Shown here one piece after another: positions 1 to 8,385 of a stretch of DNA of 64,000 nt. Origin of the DNA: Dysgonomonas mossii DSM 22836 (GTDB lineage Bacteria; Bacteroidota; Bacteroidia; Bacteroidales; Dysgonomonadaceae); assembly GCF_000213575.1 (NCBI RefSeq), contig NZ_GL892006.1, forward strand, positions 454,614 to 518,613. The letters run 5' to 3'. How positions within the stretch are numbered: the first letter of the stretch is position 1; each line of letters opens with the position of its first letter. The notes under the pieces are model-generated. The model was not told where the DNA came from, ran no database searches, and saw only the letters and a program-made list of their open reading frames with translations. The position numbers and the translations under genes were made by a program.

Positions 1-703
1 AACCATAAATTGCGGCTGCAGACGCATCCTTCAATACATCTATAGATAGGATATCGCTTGGAGCAATAGCTGATAATGGGTTTACTACGTTTTGACCGTT
101 AGAACCTCCCGACCAAGAAAACCCCACTGTAGATGAACCGGCACCACTCATCGGTACTCCGTCAATCACATACAGAGGTTCATTTGTCAAATTAATAGAG
201 GAAGCCCCACGAATACGTATCGAGGTCGCTGCTCCCGGTGCTCCCGAATTGGAAGCGACCTGTACTCCGGCCACACGTCCTTGGAGTGCCTGGTCGAGGT
301 TTGTGATAACGGACTCTTTAAGCCTATCGGCCGATAAGCTACTAACAGAACCCGTAAGGTCACTTTTTTTCATTGTACCATACCCCACAACAACGACTTC
401 TTCCAAAGCCACATTGTCTTCTTGGAGGGCTACATTAATAGGTTTGTCTGATTCTACTTTTACTGATTGAGGCGTCATACCTATAAAAGAATACGTAAGG
501 ACATCGCCCTTATTCGCTTTTATAGTATAATTTCCGTCAAAGTCAGTCATCACACCGACTTTGGTCTGTGTTTGAACTGTCACACCCGGCATCGGTGAGC
601 CGTCTTTAGCATCTGTTACCTTCCCTGAAATTTGATAGCTCTGTGCATACATAGCACATGGCATCAGACATATCAGGAGCAATAAAAAAAGGATTTTTCT
701 CAT
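1..703 (-). CDS. SusC/RagA-family TonB-linked outer membrane protein, N-terminal part
   Basis: The first 234 codons of a SusC-like receptor; the rest lies beyond the left edge. The start ATG at 703-701 leads into a signal peptide ending about residue 21. A carboxypeptidase-regulatory-like beta-sandwich (about residues 24-100) follows, then a TonB-box-like stretch (EEVVVVGYGT) and the start of the plug domain. Plug motifs LYVIDGVPM and VLKDASAAAIYG are visible, and the window ends inside the latter. The family imports glycans, peptides or metal complexes through the outer membrane with a SusD lipoprotein; the substrate cannot be told from this piece. A consensus promoter lies upstream, and an AraC-type regulator follows on the same strand side. 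Confidence 0.93.
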   Translation of the reverse strand, partial: MRKILFLLLLICLMPCAMYAQSYQISGKVTDAKDGSPMPGVTVQTQTKVGVMTDFDGNYTIKANKGDVLTYSFIGMTPQSVKVESDKPINVALQEDNVALEEVVVVGYGTMKKSDLTGSVSSLSADRLKESVITNLDQALQGRVAGVQVASNSGAPGAATSIRIRGASSINLTNEPLYVIDGVPMSGAGSSTVGFSWSGGSNGQNVVNPLSAIAPSDILSIDVLKDASAAAIYG

Positions 704-784
704 AATTTAAGGCTTCGATAATGATTAGTAATATTTTTACACGGTTAGATTTGCTTTATTCTCATATTGCTTCTTAGCGTAATA

Positions 785-816
785 CAAATGTATTTATGAT
801 AATAAAATATAACAAA
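785..816 (-). promoter_or_regulatory. Bacteroidota-type promoter of the truncated susC
   Basis: On the minus strand a -33 TTTG (816-813) is followed by 20 nt and a -7 box TACATTTG (792-785). This fits TTTG-N19-21-TAnnTTTG. Transcription would start near 779, leaving a leader of about 75 nt before the susC ATG. Confidence 0.7.
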
Positions 817-849
817 TACTATATTATCACATAGTAATACTTTATTATC

Positions 850-896
850 AAAAACAAAAAGTAGACTCTTAGGCTTGCAAGCTCAGAATCTACTTT
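850..896 (-). terminator. rho-independent terminator downstream of the AraC-type gene
   Basis: Arms AAAGTAGA (858-865) and TCTACTTT (889-896) close a hairpin whose interior GCTTGC/GCAAGC part also pairs. On the minus strand it runs into a T-rich tail (from 860 leftward). It probably ends the AraC-type transcript, 138 nt past that gene's stop. The rest of 897-1034 shows nothing I can name. Confidence 0.6.
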
Positions 897-1034
897 ATCA
901 TCTAATTATAAGGTATATATTACATAAATAAGGGTTATCAACAAAGGATAATAGTAATATTTTTCAGCCGATACATACGCAGAAAGGATTAAATCGAAAT
1001 CAAAAAAACATCATAAATTGACAAAAAAGTATTA

Positions 1035-1913
1035 TCATACAAAAAACTTAGACTCTTTATAGTTTTCTCTAAATTCGCGCGGAGTACATCCTTTTTTCTT
1101 TTTGAATATACGATTAAAGTTGGATAGATTATTAAACCCGCACACGATGCTAATCTCAGCAACACTATGGGTCGTATCAACCAGCATACGCGTAGCATGT
1201 CCCAAGCGTATATCATTTAACGAGTCTATGAAATTACGTCCTGTACGCTGTTTTATAAAACGACTGAAAGCAACCTCGGTCATCCCGACCAAATTAGCAA
1301 CATCCGAAAGGCGGACTTCTTTACTATAATTTTCTAACATGTAATTATAAGCTCGTTCTATTCGTCTGCTATCATAATTTTGTGTATGCTCATTAAACGA
1401 TCGGCTGGATAGTTCCCGCATAGGCGACAAAGACAAATCGGATAGGATACCAAACAGATTTAAAACAGAATGCGCTCCCTCATGTTCCGAAGCAAGAGAA
1501 TAAAGCCTATCTTTTATTTGTTTTATGGTTTCTTTCGAAAAGGTAACCCCGTAGATAGCTTTCTCAAACATCTCTTTTACAGATCTGAATTGATTTTTCT
1601 GCAAAAGCTGTTCATTAAGCAGATCTCCATGAAACTGAATTGTTATTTCTTTTATCTCTTTCGATTGGCATCTATGATCGAGCCAACCATGCTCAAGGCT
1701 CGATCCGGTAATTAAGGTTAATTCTAAATCTTCAATTTCCTCTATACTATCTCCGACGACCCTCCTTGCCCCAGCTCCATTTTCTATAAAATTCAGTTCA
1801 AACTCAGCATGAACATGGATAGGAAATGTAAAATGCTCTTTTATACGGGAAAAAATCATGAAACAGTCACGTTGCGATAGAGGTGTGACCTCTCTCAATA
1901 TCGAGTCCTTCAT
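1035..1913 (-). CDS. AraC-family transcriptional regulator
   Basis: A 292-residue regulator. The N-terminal part (about 1-150) looks like a cupin-type sensor, with a HVHAEFELNFIENGAG segment near residue 33 typical of the AraC effector-binding barrel. The C-terminal 100 residues form the double helix-turn-helix DNA-binding domain; the second recognition region reads VAEISIVCGFNNLSNFNRIFKK, split by the family's usual Gly-Phe turn. It sits 330 nt upstream of the truncated susC on the same strand, so it may control that uptake locus. The ligand is unknown. Usual length for the family. Confidence 0.92.
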   Translation of the reverse strand: MKDSILREVTPLSQRDCFMIFSRIKEHFTFPIHVHAEFELNFIENGAGARRVVGDSIEEIEDLELTLITGSSLEHGWLDHRCQSKEIKEITIQFHGDLLNEQLLQKNQFRSVKEMFEKAIYGVTFSKETIKQIKDRLYSLASEHEGAHSVLNLFGILSDLSLSPMRELSSRSFNEHTQNYDSRRIERAYNYMLENYSKEVRLSDVANLVGMTEVAFSRFIKQRTGRNFIDSLNDIRLGHATRMLVDTTHSVAEISIVCGFNNLSNFNRIFKKKKGCTPREFRENYKESKFFV

Positions 1914-2153
1914 TGTATCTTAATGTTAGAATATTCATATTTTTCTCAAAAGAAAACATTGTTTCCGAAAAAACAAATACATTTATGCAAAAAATATAAC
2001 ATAGCATAATATATAATACGCAATATTAAAGAAAAATAAAAAAAATTGCGATTTGCACTTTTTTTATTATATTTATCCTACACGATATTGAAAATATTTA
2101 TAACAAACTAATTAATTGAACCAACCGTAAACTACATTTAATTACTTACAATT

Positions 2154-2552
2154 ATGAAAAAATTAATAGTTAGTCTGTTTATATTAACAGCGATGACAAC
2201 CTTCACAACTATCAAAGCTCAAGATAAAATCGTTATCAGCGAAAGAACCGCAGCCAAAATAGAAAGTATAAGAGCCAAAGCTGCAAAAGATGCTGCGGAT
2301 GCAGATAAAAAAATGGAGCAAGAAATAGAAAAGGCAAAAAAGCAAATAGATTCTGACACTCAAAAAGCAGCACAAGACGCTAAAAAAAGAATGGAAAGAG
2401 ACTCAAAAAAAGGCGCAGACAAAGCTCAGAAAAAAGCAGACAAAGCTATAGCAAAAGCGAAAGAGAAAGCTGAAAAGACGAAACTAAAAGCTAAGATGAA
2501 AGCCGAAAAAGAGATACAGAAAATAAAAACTGAAAAAGCTATCAATATCTAA
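2154..2552 (+). CDS. secreted Lys/Ala-rich coiled-coil protein
   Basis: A 132-residue protein with a clear Sec signal peptide (residues 1-22, cut after Ala22). The mature part is about 110 residues, of which 30 are Lys and nearly as many Ala, with almost no aromatic residues. The pattern of Ala/Lys/Glu repeats predicts one long, highly basic alpha-helix or coiled coil, resembling histone-H1-like tails in composition. I do not recognise a named family. The signal peptide places it in the periplasm or envelope. It stands alone, followed by a strong terminator. Low sequence complexity means homology searches may be uninformative. Confidence 0.75.
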   Translation: MKKLIVSLFILTAMTTFTTIKAQDKIVISERTAAKIESIRAKAAKDAADADKKMEQEIEKAKKQIDSDTQKAAQDAKKRMERDSKKGADKAQKKADKAIAKAKEKAEKTKLKAKMKAEKEIQKIKTEKAINI

Positions 2553-2586
2553 TTTTAACATTCAATAACACTTAAGTAATGAAAGG

Positions 2587-2626
2587 AGAACTCTCTCGAC
2601 AAAGCGCAGGGAGTTCTTTTTATTTT
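2587..2626 (+). terminator. rho-independent terminator after the Lys/Ala-rich gene
   Basis: Arms AGAACTCTCT (2587-2596) and AGGGAGTTCT (2608-2617) form a 10-bp stem with one G-T pair, followed by a T-rich tail. It overlaps the 3' end of the convergent yidD by two bases. Confidence 0.75.
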
Positions 2627-2846
2627 AAGGAACTGGATCATACCCATGTCCACCCCAAGGATTGCAGCGAGCGATACGCTTTGTCGCGAGCCAAAAGCCT
2701 TTGAATGGTCCATACTTTTTGATTGCCTGAATTGCGTATTCCGAACATGTAGGCGTATAACGACACGAGGGAGGTAGCATAGGCGAGATACTGTATTTAT
2801 AGAAATATACAGGTAACAACAATATCCAGGATAATAGTTTCTTCAT
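2625..2846 (-). CDS. yidD: membrane protein insertion efficiency factor YidD
   Basis: A 73-residue protein with the family hallmarks: an amphipathic N-terminus ([10 protein letters not shown]), the [11 protein letters not shown] cysteine motif at about residues 28-38, and the terminal [11 protein letters not shown] block. YidD is membrane-associated and helps insertase YidC put proteins into the inner membrane. It overlaps rnpA by 4 nt, the order usual across bacteria, so the two are co-transcribed. rpmH and yidC, often nearby, are not in this window. Confidence 0.95.
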   Translation of the reverse strand: MKKLLSWILLLPVYFYKYSISPMLPPSCRYTPTCSEYAIQAIKKYGPFKGFWLATKRIARCNPWGGHGYDPVP

Positions 2847-3274
2847 TCGGTTTGTTCTATTTTCCTTATCTTATCGGATAATAGGATTTGAGCCTTTTGC
2901 ATCGCCTTCTCTATCTCAGCATATGTAGGTAATTCTGTCTTCAAATACAAGAAAGCAATATCCAATCGCTTGTTATGAATTTGTAACAGTTCCGACAAAG
3001 ATGATTTATTTAATCTGTAAGCTTCCCTTATCAGGCGTTTTACCCTATTACGCTTTACCGCTCGTTTAAACTTTTTCTTAGCCACACTTATCATCACCGA
3101 AGCATACTGATTCTCCTTATTATCCTCATCACTGAATAAATAAACCACTCGTAGAGGATAAGCCACAAAAGAATTTCCATTTGCAAAAATGTTCTCAATA
3201 GCCTTAGCACTACAAAGCTTCTCTTGTTTCGAAAATGTCTTTTTACAATCGGTAGAATATGCTTCTGTCATCAC
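2843..3274 (-). CDS. rnpA: ribonuclease P protein component
   Basis: A 143-residue basic protein, the protein subunit of RNase P that trims the 5' leader of tRNA precursors together with RnpB RNA. The conserved RNR region ([18 protein letters not shown]) is at about residues 71-88, preceded by the [10 protein letters not shown] strand. The start ATG-ATG doublet leaves the first Met uncertain by one codon. First gene of an rnpA-yidD pair overlapping by 4 nt. A -7-like box TATCTTTG (3296-3289) lies about 15 nt upstream of the start codon without a well-spaced -33. Confidence 0.95.
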   Translation of the reverse strand: MMTEAYSTDCKKTFSKQEKLCSAKAIENIFANGNSFVAYPLRVVYLFSDEDNKENQYASVMISVAKKKFKRAVKRNRVKRLIREAYRLNKSSLSELLQIHNKRLDIAFLYLKTELPTYAEIEKAMQKAQILLSDKIRKIEQTE

Positions 3275-3288
3275 TTTTTCTAAAGAAG

Positions 3289-3296
3289 CAAAGATA
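3289..3296 (-). promoter_or_regulatory. -7 box candidate for rnpA-yidD
   Basis: TATCTTTG on the minus strand matches TAnnTTTG. The nearest upstream TTTG is only 14 nt away, so the -33 element is not convincing. Confidence 0.4.
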
Positions 3297-3532
3297 CATT
3301 AAATAATTTTCAAAAAACATTCTTGCTCTTTAGCTATCAAAGAAAAATATTTTCAAACAAAATACAACAAACATATATACAGAACATTACACCACAAACG
3401 CATTCGTATTTTTTAATTTTCAGATCAGAATATATAGAAAAATTCATTTTTACATGTAACCTTTTCCGAGGTAACTACGTCATAAAAGTAACGAGCTCGA
3501 GATAACAAATCAATATGTAAGGAATAAGGAAT

Positions 3533-5884
3533 ATGAAACAAAGATTAATAATACTAACCGCACTATTTATAATCGTCTCATCAACACTGTTAGGTCAGAT
3601 TAATATATCGGGAACCGTGGTTGATACAGATACACATGACATTATAGAATTTGCAAACATCGCACTGCTAAAGCAAGACTCAAGTTTTGTAGCAGGCGCA
3701 TCATCAGATACAAAAGGTCTATTTGCTTTTAATAACATCCCCACAGGTGACTATATATTATCAGCCACATTTGTAGGATATGGAAAAAGATATATCCCGG
3801 TTAAGAATGCTGTTGAAAACACAGATCTGGGAAATGTGCCATTGAAACCCTCTGATATAGCACTCAAAGATGTAACAGTAACAGCAAATGCAGTTATACA
3901 AAAGCCCGATAGGAAAGTGATTATCCCATCTGATACCCAGATAAAAGCATCGAATAGTGGTATTACATTATTACGTAATCTTCAGCTATCTCGCATTATC
4001 GTAAACCCTTTGAACAATACAATTACCTTGCCGGGTGGTGATGCCGTACAACTTCGCATCAATGGCGTAGAAGTAACTATCGCTGAGATTACAGCCATCC
4101 AGCCCGAAGATATAATCCGTATCGAATATCATGACGATCCGGGAATGCGCTACGGAAATGTAGGTGCTGTTATCGATTATATCACACGTCGCAGAGATTC
4201 GGGAGGAAATGTATCGGCAAATCTGGCTAATGTACCTTTTGGAGTATTGGGCTGGGGCGAAAATTTTCTTTCAGCTAAAGTGAATCATAAGAAGTCTGAA
4301 TTTGGAGTTAATACATATTGGTCACACAGAAATATAGAATGGACACGCGAAAATGAGGAGACATTTGTATTTCCGGACAAAACACTGACTCGCACAGAAG
4401 AAGGACAACCAACAACATTTAAAGACGACAGACTAAACGTTGCGCTCAATTATAGCTTAAATGAAGCGGACAAATACATGTTTAACGCAACATTAAGAAA
4501 TAATTATCAGAAAACACCGAATCAGTTTTCGGACAGAAACAGTATGATCTACTCTTCGGATAACAATAACCCTCTGTCAATCTCCGATCATTCGACATGG
4601 AGAAGTTATTCACCTTCGTTAGACTTGTATTATCAGCGAAACCTAAAGAATGATCAGCTTTTGATATTCAATTTAGTAGGCACATACATTGACTCTAAAT
4701 CTACACGTTCGTATCAGGAGCGCAGAAACAGTATACTGAATACAGATATATATTCATCGGTACTTGGAGATAAATATTCCTTAATAGGGGAAGGTATATA
4801 TGAGAAAACACTGAAAGCAGGGAAAATATCAGCCGGACTAAAACATACGCAAAGTTATACAAGCAATAATTATGAAGGAAATGTTGCTGCCAATGTAGGG
4901 CTCAACTTTGCTGAAACATACGGATATGCAGAGTTCCAATTTAAAAAGAATAAGTTTAACTATTCGTTAGGACTGGGCGTAATGCGCAACTATAATAGTC
5001 AAGGTGAAAACCATAACGAAAAATATATCTTCCGCCCAAATGTGCGTGTATCTTATAGTATCAACGATAATGCATACATCAGATACAATGGATACATATC
5101 AGGATATTCGCCCTCATTGTCGGACTTGAACAATGTGGAACAAGATATTGACTCATTACAAATCCGCAGGGGGAATCCGAACCTTCAGACAGTATGGTAT
5201 TATACCCATACACTAACGGGCGGATATAACAAAGGAATATTCGGAGTAGAATTCTTTATGCGATATAGTTACGATCATAAACCAATCATGGAACAAGTAA
5301 CTTTCGAGGATGGTAAATTCGTTCGTACAAATATCAATCAGAAAGGTTTCCATAGACTAAACACCGAGGCAACATTCAAATTGAAACCCTTTGGTGAATA
5401 TCTGACACTATCCGTTACACCGGGACTCAACCGATATATAAGCTATGGAGAAGAATTTACTCATACGTATAGTTCGTGGCGTGTACGCGGTTCTGCTGTA
5501 TTCAATTATAAAAAATGGTCTTTATCAGGAGAAATGTATACACGCTGGAATAACTTCTGGGGCGAAACAATGGAAAGAGGAGAACGCATTCATTCGGTAT
5601 CGGTAGGATATTCAGACGAAAGCCGTTTACTGGGGCTGGAAAAAGTTAAATGGAGCCTTACCGGAGGAATGTTTAATCCATTTTCAAAAAGTTATTCGCA
5701 AGGCAGCCGCAATTATTCGACGCTGACACCGAACAAATCGCTTGTTTACACTGATAATCTGAAACAGATATTTGTAATAAATTTCACAATAAACTTCAAC
5801 TTTGGACGTCAGTATAAAGCAGGCAACAAACGATTGAATAATGATGATACGGATGCAGGTATCATGTCAGGATCGAAAAAGTAA
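3533..5884 (+). CDS. outer membrane beta-barrel protein with carboxypeptidase-regulatory-like domain
   Basis: A 783-residue protein with signal peptide (1-21), a carboxypeptidase-regulatory-like domain (about 23-110, INISGTVVDTDTHDIIEFAN), a plug-like region (about 115-215, with GGDAVQLRINGVEV and an IEYHDDPGMRYGNVGAVI block) and a long barrel to the C-terminus. This matches the outer-membrane beta-barrel-3 type of TonB-receptor-like proteins common in Bacteroidota. No SusD partner is adjacent, so it is not a standard SusCD system. The last residues (DAGIMSGSKK) lack the aromatic end typical of barrels. The substrate is unknown. A strong terminator follows. Confidence 0.88.
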   Translation: MKQRLIILTALFIIVSSTLLGQINISGTVVDTDTHDIIEFANIALLKQDSSFVAGASSDTKGLFAFNNIPTGDYILSATFVGYGKRYIPVKNAVENTDLGNVPLKPSDIALKDVTVTANAVIQKPDRKVIIPSDTQIKASNSGITLLRNLQLSRIIVNPLNNTITLPGGDAVQLRINGVEVTIAEITAIQPEDIIRIEYHDDPGMRYGNVGAVIDYITRRRDSGGNVSANLANVPFGVLGWGENFLSAKVNHKKSEFGVNTYWSHRNIEWTRENEETFVFPDKTLTRTEEGQPTTFKDDRLNVALNYSLNEADKYMFNATLRNNYQKTPNQFSDRNSMIYSSDNNNPLSISDHSTWRSYSPSLDLYYQRNLKNDQLLIFNLVGTYIDSKSTRSYQERRNSILNTDIYSSVLGDKYSLIGEGIYEKTLKAGKISAGLKHTQSYTSNNYEGNVAANVGLNFAETYGYAEFQFKKNKFNYSLGLGVMRNYNSQGENHNEKYIFRPNVRVSYSINDNAYIRYNGYISGYSPSLSDLNNVEQDIDSLQIRRGNPNLQTVWYYTHTLTGGYNKGIFGVEFFMRYSYDHKPIMEQVTFEDGKFVRTNINQKGFHRLNTEATFKLKPFGEYLTLSVTPGLNRYISYGEEFTHTYSSWRVRGSAVFNYKKWSLSGEMYTRWNNFWGETMERGERIHSVSVGYSDESRLLGLEKVKWSLTGGMFNPFSKSYSQGSRNYSTLTPNKSLVYTDNLKQIFVINFTINFNFGRQYKAGNKRLNNDDTDAGIMSGSKK

Positions 5885-5939
5885 ATCTCATACAACAAAA
5901 TAATATTAAGATTAACTTAATATTGATTGTGTTTACAAA

Positions 5940-5985
5940 TTGCCTCTACAGACGTGATGTTTGGAGAGGCAATATTTTTTTCTCT
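5940..5985 (+). terminator. rho-independent terminator after the barrel gene
   Basis: Arms TTGCCTCT (5940-5947) and AGAGGCAA (5965-5972) pair perfectly, followed by a T-rich tail. Confidence 0.8.
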
Positions 5986-6039
5986 TTACTTGATAAGTAA
6001 TTGGTAAAAAAGAATGGTTTACTTATTGCATTACAAAAA

Positions 6040-6069
6040 ACTCTGTGGTACTCTTTTTACTCTGTGGTA
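6040..6069. repeat. 11-nt direct repeat ACTCTGTGGTA
   Basis: Two identical copies at 6040-6050 and 6059-6069, 19 nt apart start to start, in the intergenic space between two convergent genes. Similar CTCTGTGG-type words occur as intergenic repeats in other genomes, from memory. No function is evident. Confidence 0.6.
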
Positions 6070-6136
6070 AAAAAAATGAATAAGAGCGCATGCGACAACA
6101 ATTCCTTTTTATAACTTAATATATAAAAAACATAAT

Positions 6137-7372
6137 TTAATAGGTGTTGTTATCTATCATTTCCAACAGTTGCAACATGCCATTATTAGAAGCTCGCATA
6201 ATATTGGATTCTCTATATTTCCCAAACTGATACCTTTTTGTAATGCTTTTATTTTTGTATACAGTACATATCCATACCGTACCGACAGGATTCTCTTCTG
6301 TACCACCATCCGGTCCGGCTATTCCGGTAGTAGCTATTGCACAATCTACATTCAAGAGTTGTTGTATACCCTTTGCCATCTGTGTAGCTACAATTTCGCT
6401 TACAGCAGTATATTTATCTATATTTTCTTGAGAAACATGCAATACATTTACTTTTTCCTCATTTGCATAAGAAACAACAGAACCTTTGAAATACTTAGAA
6501 GAACCCGGAACAGATGTAATCATATGTGCAATATTTCCACCTGTACAACTTTCGGCTGTGCCTAAGGTGAGCCCTTTTTCGAAAAGCCGTACCCCTAGTA
6601 TTTTTTCGGGAGAAATATCTTCTTCTGCTATAATAGCATCGCCCAGTAATGCTTGTAGCTTTTCAACCTCTGCCTCCATCTCCGGCAAACGATGTTCTCC
6701 CCTGACAAACAAACGCAGCTTCATCAGACCCAAAGACGGAAGATATGCCAACCCGAAACCTTGCGGCAGATTATCTTCGAAGTCGGCAATATACATTGCC
6801 AAAGCAGATTCGGTATAACCTTTTACGATAAATACTCTTTTGAGGTATGCCTCTATATCATACTTGTTCTTCAAGCGGGGAAGTATCTCGTTTTCCATTA
6901 CATACCTCATCTCGTGAGGTACACCCGGCATAGAAACCAACACTTTATCTTTATGGTCGAACCATGTAATGGGAGCTGTACCTACCTTATTTTGTATCAC
7001 GGTACAATTTCTAGGCACATAAGCCTGATTGCGAGTCAATTCGTTTAGAGATGTAAAATTAGATATTACATTCCTTATATTATCCAATACAGCATCGTCA
7101 AAAACTAATGTAGTATCAAAATACTCGCAAAGGGTTTTCTTCGTTATATCATCTTTCGTAGGGCCAAGACCACCCGTCATCAATACGACATCAACTCGTT
7201 GAAAAACATCGCTTATCGTATCTTTTATTTGCTGAGCATTGTCGCCTATCGACTGCATCTCTTCTACCTCAAATCCGGCTAGAGTAAGATTCTGAGCCAT
7301 CCATGCAGAATTTGTATCCACAATCTGACCTATCAGAATTTCATCACCAATTGTAACTATTGCTGCTTTCAT
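6137..7372 (-). CDS. cinA: CinA family protein (competence/damage-inducible, nicotinamide-nucleotide amidase)
   Basis: A full-length 411-residue two-domain CinA. The N-terminal molybdopterin-binding-like domain (about 1-170) carries TGGLGPTKDD at 66-75. The C-terminal domain (about 255-405) carries AESCTGG at 273-279 and TTGIAGPDGG, the signature of nicotinamide mononucleotide deamidase, which recycles NMN to nicotinate mononucleotide. Two-domain members may also have ADP-ribose pyrophosphatase activity. A consensus promoter lies just upstream. The downstream neighbour is convergent, so it is probably a single-gene transcript. Confidence 0.95.
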   Translation of the reverse strand: MKAAIVTIGDEILIGQIVDTNSAWMAQNLTLAGFEVEEMQSIGDNAQQIKDTISDVFQRVDVVLMTGGLGPTKDDITKKTLCEYFDTTLVFDDAVLDNIRNVISNFTSLNELTRNQAYVPRNCTVIQNKVGTAPITWFDHKDKVLVSMPGVPHEMRYVMENEILPRLKNKYDIEAYLKRVFIVKGYTESALAMYIADFEDNLPQGFGLAYLPSLGLMKLRLFVRGEHRLPEMEAEVEKLQALLGDAIIAEEDISPEKILGVRLFEKGLTLGTAESCTGGNIAHMITSVPGSSKYFKGSVVSYANEEKVNVLHVSQENIDKYTAVSEIVATQMAKGIQQLLNVDCAIATTGIAGPDGGTEENPVGTVWICTVYKNKSITKRYQFGKYRESNIMRASNNGMLQLLEMIDNNTY

Positions 7373-7417
7373 TTCTATCTGAAATTTTACAAACTTTTAT
7401 TTTCAATTTGACAGATG

Positions 7418-7447
7418 CAAATGTACTATAAAAGCTTATTTCGGCAA
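7418..7447 (-). promoter_or_regulatory. promoter of cinA
   Basis: Minus strand: -33 TTG (7447-7445), 19-nt spacer, -7 box TACATTTG (7425-7418). The start would fall near 7412, a leader of about 40 nt. Confidence 0.6.
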
Positions 7448-7516
7448 CAAATACTTCAGAAATGAAATACCACAGATTAGATAATTTACATAATGTTCAC
7501 AAATGAAAGACGACAA

Positions 7517-8311
7517 TCAGTTATCAAATAAATAACGCTGGATAAACATCATAAACACTTCTTTATCCGAATGATATTTTCTCAACAATCTAGACCAGTC
7601 TCTTTCATCAAGTTCTATTTTCGTTCCTTTATTATCTTCATAAACCATTCTGTCGAAAATATCTTTCTTTAGTGATGCTTTTTCTCCCTGATTGTTTTGA
7701 TATTGTTGATAACCGAAAATATCTATTTTATATTCCTCTTTGTAATTTGATGGGTTCTCGCACATATCCTTGAATCGAAAGAAAGCGTCCATATCATCGT
7801 AATAAGAGTAACGAAGCATATCTTCTCGATATTCTTTCGAATATTTTATTTCGTTATTCCTACTATCGCTGTATACCCATGCATCGAAAATATCCTTCTT
7901 GAGGGAGGCTCTCTGCCCTTTGTTGTTTTCGTATTGCTGATAACCAAAAATATCGACTTTGTATTCCTCTTTATAGTTTGACTGATCAGCATATCTTTCT
8001 ATCAACCATAGAAAGATTCTTTTATCATTTTGGTGAAAATCTTGAAGTATAGAACTCCAATATTCTTTAGAGTATTTTACTTCGTTATTTCTATTGTCAC
8101 TATATATCCAATTGTCGAAAACATCCTTTTTTAGCGAAGCCCTTTTTCCCCGACTATCTTCGTATTGTAAATAACCAAAAATATCTCTGCTTATATTACT
8201 TTGGTATTGATCCATCGAGAAATCTTTCCTTACTTCCCTATCTCTACCAGGTTGAGAATAAAGGCTCATACTTATAAGAGCAGAAACAAGGATTATATAT
8301 ATGCGTTTCAT
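7517..8311 (-). CDS. secreted protein with three tandem 77-residue repeats
   Basis: 264 residues with a signal peptide (1-19 or 20). Three repeats begin at Asp43, Asp120 and Asp197, exactly 77 residues apart. Each opens with DIFGYxQYxxxxGxxASLKKDxFD, then a YxDxRNNExKYSKEY-like segment, then a Phe-rich helical part. The third ends early, at the C-terminus. The FGYxQY and ASLKKDIFD blocks are almost identical between repeats, so the duplication looks recent or under strong constraint. I do not recognise the family. The even spacing suggests a solenoid or beads-on-a-string envelope protein. No operon partner is evident. Confidence 0.8.
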   Translation of the reverse strand: MKRIYIILVSALISMSLYSQPGRDREVRKDFSMDQYQSNISRDIFGYLQYEDSRGKRASLKKDVFDNWIYSDNRNNEVKYSKEYWSSILQDFHQNDKRIFLWLIERYADQSNYKEEYKVDIFGYQQYENNKGQRASLKKDIFDAWVYSDSRNNEIKYSKEYREDMLRYSYYDDMDAFFRFKDMCENPSNYKEEYKIDIFGYQQYQNNQGEKASLKKDIFDRMVYEDNKGTKIELDERDWSRLLRKYHSDKEVFMMFIQRYLFDN

Positions 8312-8385
8312 AGTGTATTATATTAAGTACAACATTGTGTATAATTATAAGACCTAGGCCGATAATAAAGGTTTAAATGATATTC

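Noticed and set aside
989-1216. 75-codon frame overlapping the 3' end of the AraC-type gene
   Set aside because: Mostly a shadow of the regulator in another frame; no independent support.
3323-3505. 60-codon frame between rnpA and the barrel gene
   Set aside because: Composition looks random, with no signal, domain or promoter.
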